64,000 bases of DNA. Source: Pseudomonadota bacterium (GTDB lineage: Bacteria > Pseudomonadota > Gammaproteobacteria > Steroidobacterales > Steroidobacteraceae). Under the pieces are notes generated by a model that saw nothing but the letters and a program-made list of their open reading frames with translations, did no database searches and had not been told where the DNA came from. Location of the stretch: contig JBBCGI010000001.1 in the NCBI GenBank assembly GCA_037200975.1, positions 62,001 through 126,000 of the forward strand. Direction: 5' to 3'. The translations under genes and the position numbers were made by a program. Positions within the stretch are counted from its first letter, which is position 1; each line of letters starts with the position of its first letter. Positions 54,543 through 61,806 of this stretch are shown here, in pieces.

Positions 54543-55309
54543 TACCGCCGTCCCCAGGCCACGAAGTTGCCGTTCCTGAAACCGGGCTTGCCGTAGCGGA
54601 ACGGTTCGCCATCGAGGCCGGTGACGCGGCCGCCGGCCGCCAGCAATACGGCGTGCCCGGCCGCGGTGTCCCACTCCATCGTGGTGCCGATGCGCGGATA
54701 GATGTCCGCCTGGCCGGCAGCGACGAGGCAGAACTTCAGCGACGAGCCGATGGAGCGGAACTCGGCGATCGAATAGTTGGTGAGGAAGGCGTCGGTCTCG
54801 GGCGTGCGATGCGAACGCGATGCCACGGCGGTCAAGCCGTGCGCCGGCGCCACGCGCGCCGCGATGCTGGCGCCGAGCGACGGCATCGTGCCGTCGGGAT
54901 CGGCGTCGATGCTGCCGGCACGCCCGGCCTTCACATCGCCCCAGTACAACTCGCGCCGTGCGGGCGCGAACACCACGCCGAGCACCGGCTCGCCGGCTTC
55001 GATCAATGCGACATTGACGGTGAACTCGTCGCGATGGCTGACGAACTCGCGTGTGCCATCCAGCGGATCGACCAGGAAGAAACGATCCGCCACCACCGGC
55101 ACATGCCCGGCCGCCACGGCCTCTTCGGCGACAACCGGAACTCCGGGCGCGATCGCGGCCAGATCCGCCAGCAGTATTTTCTCCGCCGCTTCGTCGGCGA
55201 CGGTGACGGGCGAAGCATCCGCCTTGTCGCGCACGGCGAAGTCCGTGGCGTAGACCGCCATGATGGCCGCGCCGGCGCGCTGCGCGGAATGGATCAGCGA
55301 CTGCAACAT
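54542..55309 (-). CDS. cysQ: 3'(2'),5'-bisphosphate nucleotidase CysQ
   Basis: Inositol-monophosphatase-fold enzyme of 255 residues removing the 3' phosphate from PAP generated by sulfate assimilation. Lithium-sensitive phosphatase motifs: VVAEEAVA (metal Glu), FLVDPLDGTREFVSHRDEFTVNVAL and EWDTAAGHAVLLAAGG. The KFCLVAAGQADIYPR segment is typical of CysQ. Its start lies 10 bases after the malQ stop, so it appears to be carried in the glycogen operon transcript. Confidence 0.93.
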   Translation of the reverse strand: MLQSLIHSAQRAGAAIMAVYATDFAVRDKADASPVTVADEAAEKILLADLAAIAPGVPVVAEEAVAAGHVPVVADRFFLVDPLDGTREFVSHRDEFTVNVALIEAGEPVLGVVFAPARRELYWGDVKAGRAGSIDADPDGTMPSLGASIAARVAPAHGLTAVASRSHRTPETDAFLTNYSIAEFRSIGSSLKFCLVAAGQADIYPRIGTTMEWDTAAGHAVLLAAGGRVTGLDGEPFRYGKPGFRNGNFVAWGRR

Positions 55310-55319
55310 GGCGTGTTAC

Positions 55320-57518
55320 TCATTTCGCGCGTGCTTCGAGCATCGCGGCCGCCAACGCATGAACGTCGGGTCGCACGAAGATTTCGCGCGCGCTCGCCGT
55401 CATGCGCCGCGTCCAGTTGGAATATTCGTGGCTCGTGCCCGGCACGTTGACCGGCTCCAGCATGCCGATCATGTCTTCGAGCTGCACCGTCACCAGGATC
55501 GACTGACTCTTGCCCAGATACAGGTGCAATGCACGGGCCAGTTCCGCGGAATATGGAGGAACTGTCTCCTCGCTGCCCTCCTCCGCGGCCGGCCACAAAT
55601 TCTCACGGCGCAACGCGCGCAGCAGCCGCGCGCGATCCGTCGCGCGCTCGGCGCGGATGCGTTCGCCCATCGAAGGGTCGGTATAGAAGCCGAGTTTCTC
55701 CCACAGGTCGATGTCGTGACCGGTCCACCAGCCGCGCAGTGTCGGCAGGTCGTGCGTGGTGACGGCCGCCAGCGCCGGCCGGGTGTATTCGGCGGGCGGC
55801 ACGAATTCGCCGTTCTTCTGTTCGAACAGCACCACCTTGTAGTGATACACGCCGAATTGCGGCAGCGCGCGGCGGATCTCGTCGGGCACGACGCCGAGAT
55901 CTTCGCCCACCACCAGGCATTGCTGCCGGTGGCTTTCGAGCGCCACGATGCCTAACAAGTCGTCGAGCGGGTAATGCACGTAGCCGCCATCGGCGGACTT
56001 GAAGCCGCGCGGCACCCACCATTGCCGGAACAGCGCCATCACGTGATCGAGCCGCAACGCGCCGCAGTTGCGCATGCTGGCGCGGACCAGCGCGACGAAC
56101 GGCGCATACGCGGTGCGCCGCAGCTCGCGCGGATCCTGCGGTGGAATGCCCCACTCCTGCCCGCCCACGCCGATCGGATCGGGCGGCGCACCGATCGCCG
56201 CGCCCATGCAATACAGCGACTGGTCGGACCAGGTTTCGGACCCTGAGGCGTTCACTCCCACCGCGTAGTCGCCGTACACGCCGACCGAGAGCTTCAACTC
56301 GCGCGCCAGCGCGCGCACCGCGCCGAGCTGCTCGCTTGCGATCCATTGCAGGTAACCGTGGAAGTCGACGTCGTCCGCATGTTCTGCCGCGAAACGGCGC
56401 ACCGCCTCGCTGCCGGGGTCGCGGTACTCCGCGGGCCAGTTGTGCCAGCCCGCGCCGCTGCCAAGGGTGCGCCGCAGCCAGGTGTCGAGCGCATCGAACA
56501 AGGTGTGCAGCCGCAGCGGTTCACCGCGCTCGCGCAGGAAATTGCGGCAGGCCGCGGCCCGCGCACTGTTTCGCGCCAGGTGCTCGGTGCGAAAGCGCTC
56601 GAAGGCGGCCTCGAGCACGGCGACTTTCAGACTGGCAACGGCCGGATAGTCCACGTGTGTCGCGGCGCGCACCGCGGCGAGCCGGCCGCGAAAGCCCGCA
56701 TCCGACATGATTGCCTGCGCGCGGCGCGAGCCCTGCACTTCGAGCACCGCCGACACGTCGATGAACATCACGTTGAGCGCGTGGCGGCTCGAGGCCGAGT
56801 ACGGCGAATACAACGTGGGGTCGGAGAAGAACAACGCGTGCACCGGGCTGATGCCGACGAAGCCGGCGCCCGTCGCAGCGGCCAGGCGCAGCAATTCGGC
56901 GAGATCGGTGAAATCGCCAATGCCCCAGTTGTTTTCGGAGCGCAGTGCGTACAGCTGGACGGCGACGCCCCACAGTTTCGCGCCGCGGGAAATATCCGCC
57001 GGCTCATAACACCGGTCCGGCGCAACGATGAGCGGGCAGCTTTCGCGGCCAGCCAGTTCGAGATCGATCTCCAGGCGGTGATACCCGGGCGGCACATCGG
57101 CCGGCAGCGGCAGGTCGCGCAACACCCACCAGCGGCCCGCGTGGTTGTGCGAACCGCGCTCGGCCAGATCCCAGGCGCGCACCTCGCCGGTGATTTCCTT
57201 GCCGCCCTCCAGACGTACCGTCCAGCGCAGCAACGCGTTGTGTTCGATCGCCGGGGTATTCACGCGCACGATGCACGCGCCGGCCCGCGCCACCGCCACT
57301 TCGCCTAACAACTTTTCCGGATGTGCGGACTCCGATTCGCCGATCTGCGCGCGCAGCGCCGCCACGTCGTCGAGCCGGCAATGCATGGCGTGCAGGATCG
57401 CGGCCTTGGTCGCGAGCGAGAACTGCTTGAGCTCGCCCTTGTAAGAGTAGTAGGCGTCGCCAATCCCGCGCGCCCGCGCCAGCCGCTCGATGAGCGGTGT
57501 CAGCTCGTCAGATGACAC
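55320..57518 (-). CDS. malQ: 4-alpha-glucanotransferase (amylomaltase)
   Basis: GH77 disproportionating enzyme of 732 residues that transfers glucan segments among maltodextrins. An N-terminal carbohydrate-binding-like region (about 1-170) precedes the GH77 barrel. Landmarks: GVAVQLYALRSENNWGIGDFTDL, FVGISPVHALFFSDPTLYSPYS, the catalytic nucleophile region NCGALRLDHVMALFRQWW and VGEDLGVVPDEIRRAL (acid). The late loop LAAVTTHDLPTLRGWW is also clear. GTG 57518 overlaps the end of glgX by 11 bases. TTGTTAGG-type leucine pairs occur at 55951 and 57304. Confidence 0.95.
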   Translation of the reverse strand: MSSDELTPLIERLARARGIGDAYYSYKGELKQFSLATKAAILHAMHCRLDDVAALRAQIGESESAHPEKLLGEVAVARAGACIVRVNTPAIEHNALLRWTVRLEGGKEITGEVRAWDLAERGSHNHAGRWWVLRDLPLPADVPPGYHRLEIDLELAGRESCPLIVAPDRCYEPADISRGAKLWGVAVQLYALRSENNWGIGDFTDLAELLRLAAATGAGFVGISPVHALFFSDPTLYSPYSASSRHALNVMFIDVSAVLEVQGSRRAQAIMSDAGFRGRLAAVRAATHVDYPAVASLKVAVLEAAFERFRTEHLARNSARAAACRNFLRERGEPLRLHTLFDALDTWLRRTLGSGAGWHNWPAEYRDPGSEAVRRFAAEHADDVDFHGYLQWIASEQLGAVRALARELKLSVGVYGDYAVGVNASGSETWSDQSLYCMGAAIGAPPDPIGVGGQEWGIPPQDPRELRRTAYAPFVALVRASMRNCGALRLDHVMALFRQWWVPRGFKSADGGYVHYPLDDLLGIVALESHRQQCLVVGEDLGVVPDEIRRALPQFGVYHYKVVLFEQKNGEFVPPAEYTRPALAAVTTHDLPTLRGWWTGHDIDLWEKLGFYTDPSMGERIRAERATDRARLLRALRRENLWPAAEEGSEETVPPYSAELARALHLYLGKSQSILVTVQLEDMIGMLEPVNVPGTSHEYSNWTRRMTASAREIFVRPDVHALAAAMLEARAK

Positions 57519-59577
57519 GCTGCAGCGCCAGCGTCTGGTAGGGACCGACCTTCACCGGTCCCGCGGGCAGCCGCGCGCCCGACAGGATTCCGACCGGATG
57601 GGCGGTGTCGAGCACCACATCCCAGTGGTACTGGGAGTTGAACGACGGCAGCTGGAATTCGCATTCGGTTTCGGTGGGATTCAGCAACAGCAGCAGATCG
57701 GGCGAGGATGCAGTGCCGCCGAGGCCCACGGCGAGCGTGCGCAGATCCGGGTCGTTCCACTCGCTGTCGGCCAGCTCGTGACCGCTGGCATGCCACCACG
57801 AGATATCGCGCGCGTGGCTCGCCTGCAGCGCTCCCTTGAGAAATGTCTCGCGGCGCAGCTCGCCGTGCGTGCGGCGCAATGCCGACAGCCCGCGCACGAA
57901 CTGCAGCAGCGAATCGTCGGCCTTGAGGCCGGTCCAATTCACCCAGCTGATCTCGTTGTCCTGGCAGTACGCATTGTTGTTGCCGTTCTGCGTGCGATAC
58001 AGCTCGTCGCCGGCCAGCAGCATCGGCACGCCCTGCGCGAAGAACAGCGTGGTCAGCATGTTGCGCACCTGGCGGCGGCGCAGCGCGATGATCTGCACGT
58101 CGTCGGTGGGCCCTTCGACGCCGCAGTTCCAGCTTTGATTGTGCGAATGCCCGTCGCGGTTTTCTTCGAGATTCGCCTCGTTGTGCCGTTCGTTGTACGA
58201 CACCGTGTCGCGCAACGTGAAACCATCATGCGCGGCGACGAAATTGATGCTGGCGGTGGGTTTGCGCCCGTTGCGGCGGAACAGGTCGCTCGAGCCGGCG
58301 AAACGTTCGGCGAAGCCGCCTAACATCCGGCGACCGCCATGCCAGAACGCGCGCATCGTGTCGCGGTAACGGTCGTTCCACTCCGACCAGCCGGCCGGAA
58401 AATTGCCGAGCTGGTAGCCACCGAGGCCGACGTCCCAGGGCTCGGCGATGAGTTTGACGTACGCCAGCACCGGATCGGCGCGCAACGCCGCGAAGAACGG
58501 CGAATTCGCATTGAAGCCCGAGCGGTCGCGGCCCAGCACCGTGGCGAGATCGAAGCGGAAGCCGTCGATGCGATATTCCTCGGCGAAGTAGCGCAAGGAC
58601 GCGAGGATGTCCGCCTGCACGATCGGATGGTCGCAGGCCACGGTGTTGCCGACGCCGGTGACGTCGTCGTAGAAACGCCGGTCGTTGGCGCGATGAAAGT
58701 AGTAAGCCCGGTTGTCGATGCCGCGGTACGACAACGTGGGCCCCAGGTGGTTGCCCTCGGCCGTGTGGTTGTAGACCACGTCGAGCAATACCTCGATGCC
58801 CGCGGCGTGCAGCGCCTTCACGGCCTGCTTGAGCTCCACCACCGGGTCCTTGACGGCGTACCGGTTCGACGGCGCGAACCAGCCGATGGTGTTGTAGCCC
58901 CAGTAGTTGGTGAGGCCGCGTTCGTGCAGGAACCCTTCGCTGGTGAAGGCGTGCACCGGCATCAGCTCCACCGCCGTGACACCCAGCGACTTCAGGTGAT
59001 CGAGCACCGCGGGCACCGTGAGCGCGAGATATTTGCCGCGCCATTCCGGCGGCACCGCCGGGTGCAGCTGCGTGAAACCTTTCACGTGCAGCTCGTAGAT
59101 GAAGGTGTCGCGCCATGGCACCGCCGGCGCCCGGTCGCCCGCCCAGTCGAATTTTCCATCGATGACGCGGCAACGTGGCATCGCGGCCGCGCTGTCGGTC
59201 AGATCGGGTTTGAGCCCCTCGCCGTCCTTCGGGTCGAAGCCGAGAATGCTCGGGTGCGGTTTGACGTCGCCGACGATGTCGCGCGCCCAGGGGTCGAGCA
59301 GCAGCTTGTTGCCGTTGAAGCGATACCCTTCGCGCGGATCGTAGGCGCCGTACACGCGGATGCCGTACAGCGTGCCGACGCGCGCGAGTTCCTGTTCGAC
59401 GAAGCCGTGAAACACGGCGCCGGTACGGCCCGGCAAGGTAAGCCGCGCGGTCTCGCGTTCGCCGGTGGAATCGTAGAGGCATACCTCGACGCGGGTCGCG
59501 GCGCGCGACTGGATGGCGAAGTTGACTCCGTCGCCAGTGAAGGTGGCTCCAAGGGTCGCAGGCGATCCTGCCTTCAT
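57508..59577 (-). CDS. glgX: Glycogen debranching enzyme (isoamylase type)
   Basis: GH13 isoamylase-type debranching enzyme of 689 residues acting on alpha-1,6 branches of phosphorylase limit dextrin. CBM48 N-terminus (PATLGATFTGDGVNFAIQSR), then NYWGYNTIGWFAPSNRYAV, VLLDVVYNHTAEG, the nucleophile region IDGFRFDLATVLGRD, the acid KLIAEPWDVGLGGYQLGNFP and VAAHDGFTLRDTVSYNERHN. ATG 59577 overlaps the glgB stop (ATGA). Works with GlgP and MalQ encoded in the same operon. Confidence 0.96.
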   Translation of the reverse strand: MKAGSPATLGATFTGDGVNFAIQSRAATRVEVCLYDSTGERETARLTLPGRTGAVFHGFVEQELARVGTLYGIRVYGAYDPREGYRFNGNKLLLDPWARDIVGDVKPHPSILGFDPKDGEGLKPDLTDSAAAMPRCRVIDGKFDWAGDRAPAVPWRDTFIYELHVKGFTQLHPAVPPEWRGKYLALTVPAVLDHLKSLGVTAVELMPVHAFTSEGFLHERGLTNYWGYNTIGWFAPSNRYAVKDPVVELKQAVKALHAAGIEVLLDVVYNHTAEGNHLGPTLSYRGIDNRAYYFHRANDRRFYDDVTGVGNTVACDHPIVQADILASLRYFAEEYRIDGFRFDLATVLGRDRSGFNANSPFFAALRADPVLAYVKLIAEPWDVGLGGYQLGNFPAGWSEWNDRYRDTMRAFWHGGRRMLGGFAERFAGSSDLFRRNGRKPTASINFVAAHDGFTLRDTVSYNERHNEANLEENRDGHSHNQSWNCGVEGPTDDVQIIALRRRQVRNMLTTLFFAQGVPMLLAGDELYRTQNGNNNAYCQDNEISWVNWTGLKADDSLLQFVRGLSALRRTHGELRRETFLKGALQASHARDISWWHASGHELADSEWNDPDLRTLAVGLGGTASSPDLLLLLNPTETECEFQLPSFNSQYHWDVVLDTAHPVGILSGARLPAGPVKVGPYQTLALQRVI

Positions 59578-61796
59578 TCAGCGCGCCTCAGAAACACCGC
59601 GGCCAGCGGCGGAAGGCGGATGCGCAGCGCGTACGGGAAGCCGTGCACCACGTGCGCGAAGGCCTCATAACTTGCGACCCCGGCGAAACCCGCGCCGCCG
59701 AAGCCGGGGAAATCGGAATCGAACACCACGTCGTAACGGCCGGCGTCCGGCACACCTAACCAGTAGTCGTCGCGCGGTACCGGCGTCGCGTTGAAGGCGC
59801 AGACGATGGGCGCGTGCCCGTGTTCCTCGCGGACGAACGCGAATACGCTCTCGTCGGAATTGTGCAGATCGATCCAGCGGAATCCCGCCGGGTCGCAATC
59901 GCTGGCGTGAAACTGAGGCAAGGCGCGGTACAAGCGCGCGAGCTCGCGATTGAGATCCTGCAGGCCCCGATGCTTCGGATCCTGCAGCAGGGGCCAGTCG
60001 AGCTGCTGCGTTTCGCGCCACTCGTGCCACTGGCCGAACTCCGAGCCCATGAACATCAGCTTCTTGCCGGGATGCGCCGTCATGTAGCTCAGGAACAGCC
60101 GATAGTTTGCCCGCTTCTGCCACTCGTCGCCCGGCATCTTGTCGAGCAGCGATTTCTTGCCGTGCACGACTTCGTCGTGCGAGATCGGCAACATGAAATT
60201 CTCGGTCCACGCATACACGAACGAGAACGTGATCTTGTTGTGTTCGTGCCGGCGGTACACCGGATCCTTGGTGAAGTACTCGAGCGAATCGTTCATCCAC
60301 CCCATGTTCCACTTGAACGAGAAGCCGACGCCGCCCAGATGCACGGGGCGCGACACGCCCGGGAACGCGGTGGATTCCTCGGCGATCGTCAGGATGCCGG
60401 GATGTTCGCGGTGCGCCACGGTATTGAACTCGCGCAGGAAATCGAGCGCTTCGAGATTCTCGCGCCCGCCGTACTTGTTAGGCAGCCATTCACCCGCGTT
60501 GCGGCTGTAGTCCAGGTACAGCATCGATGCCACCGCATCCACGCGTAATCCATCGACGTGATATCGCTCGAACCAGTACAGGCCGTTCGCGACCAGGAAG
60601 TTCTTCACTTCGTGGCGGCCGAAGTTGAAGATCTTCGTGCCCCAGTCCATGTGTTCGCCCAGGCGTTTGTCCGCGTGTTCGTACAACGCGGATCCGTCGA
60701 ACTCCGCGAGTCCGTGCGAATCCTTCGGAAAATGCGCGGGTACCCAGTCCAGGAACACGCCGATGCCCGCCTGGTGGCACTTGTCGACGAAGGCCATGAA
60801 GTCCTTCGGACCGCCATGCCGGGAGGTCGGCGCGAAGTAGCCTACGACCTGGTATCCCCAGGAACCGTCGAACGGATGTTCGGCCACACCCATCAGCTCG
60901 ATGTGCGTGTAACCCATGTCGACGACGTACGGAATGAGCCGCTCCGCCGCTTCCGCCCAGGTGAAGAACGGCGGCTGCCGATCCCAGGAGTGTTGCCAGC
61001 TCGGCAGGTGCACTTCGTACACATTGATAGGCGTGCGCCGCCAGTCGCGCTGCGCACGTTCGCGCATCCAGGTTTCATCGCCCCATTCGTAGCCATCGAG
61101 CGAGGCGACGATGGAGGCGGTCTCCGGGCGCAGCTGCATTTGAAAGCCGAAGGGATCCGACTTGAGCACGATCGTATCGGACTGCGTGCGGATCTCGTAT
61201 TTGTATTCCGCGCCCTCGCCGACGCCGGGCACGAACAGTTCCCACACCCCCGAGCCGCCGCGCGCCTGCATCGGATGTTTGCGGCCATCCCAGAAATTGA
61301 AACTGCCGACCACGCTCACGCGTTTGGCATTCGGCGCCCATACCGCGAACTGCGTGCCGGCAACGCCGTCGCGCACGCGTAATTGCGCACCGAACTTGTT
61401 GTACAAGGCGTAGTGGCGACCCTGCCCGAATAGATAGAGATCGAAATCCGACAGCTCGTGCGAGAAGAAATACGTGTCGTGTTTGACCACCTCGTTGCCG
61501 CCCGGAAAACGCACGCGCAACCGGTACGGCATGACCGGCCGGCGGTACGCGATGCTGCCCTCGAACAACCCGGCCTCGTGGATACGCTTGAGCTCGTGCG
61601 CCTCATCGGCCTGGTCGTCTTCCCAGAACACGGCAACCGATTCGGCACCCGGCTCCAGCACGCGCACCATGCACAGCGGAGGGGCATCCTCGCGTGCGAA
61701 TTCGTGATAACCGAGCAGCGAACGCGGCTCGTGATGCGTGGCGCTGATCAACGCGCCGATCTCGCCCTTGGTCAACTTGCCGGTTTTCATGGCCAT
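59574..61796 (-). CDS. glgB: 1,4-alpha-glucan branching enzyme
   Basis: GH13 branching enzyme of 740 residues. N1 and CBM48 domains (ATHHEPRSLLGYHEF and FAVWAPNAKRVSVVGSFNFWDGR) precede the catalytic barrel: MGYTHIELMGVAEHPFDGSWGYQ, FLDWVPAHFPKD, nucleophile DGLRVDAVASMLYLDYSR, acid LTIAEESTAFPGVS and MLPISHDEVVHGKKSL. I start at ATG 61796 (MAMKTGKLTKGE), 10 bases after glgP; a longer frame would overlap glgP. No strong ribosome binding site is visible. Glycogen synthesis genes glgC and glgA are not in the window. Confidence 0.96.
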   Translation of the reverse strand: MAMKTGKLTKGEIGALISATHHEPRSLLGYHEFAREDAPPLCMVRVLEPGAESVAVFWEDDQADEAHELKRIHEAGLFEGSIAYRRPVMPYRLRVRFPGGNEVVKHDTYFFSHELSDFDLYLFGQGRHYALYNKFGAQLRVRDGVAGTQFAVWAPNAKRVSVVGSFNFWDGRKHPMQARGGSGVWELFVPGVGEGAEYKYEIRTQSDTIVLKSDPFGFQMQLRPETASIVASLDGYEWGDETWMRERAQRDWRRTPINVYEVHLPSWQHSWDRQPPFFTWAEAAERLIPYVVDMGYTHIELMGVAEHPFDGSWGYQVVGYFAPTSRHGGPKDFMAFVDKCHQAGIGVFLDWVPAHFPKDSHGLAEFDGSALYEHADKRLGEHMDWGTKIFNFGRHEVKNFLVANGLYWFERYHVDGLRVDAVASMLYLDYSRNAGEWLPNKYGGRENLEALDFLREFNTVAHREHPGILTIAEESTAFPGVSRPVHLGGVGFSFKWNMGWMNDSLEYFTKDPVYRRHEHNKITFSFVYAWTENFMLPISHDEVVHGKKSLLDKMPGDEWQKRANYRLFLSYMTAHPGKKLMFMGSEFGQWHEWRETQQLDWPLLQDPKHRGLQDLNRELARLYRALPQFHASDCDPAGFRWIDLHNSDESVFAFVREEHGHAPIVCAFNATPVPRDDYWLGVPDAGRYDVVFDSDFPGFGGAGFAGVASYEAFAHVVHGFPYALRIRLPPLAAVFLRRAE

Positions 61797-61806
61797 GTGT
61801 GCATCA

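Noticed and set aside
54543-54674. Longer N-terminus for the EamA transporter
   Set aside because: It would overlap cysQ by about 130 bases and add a non-hydrophobic Arg-rich segment; GTG 54542 in the TAGTG overlap is more natural.
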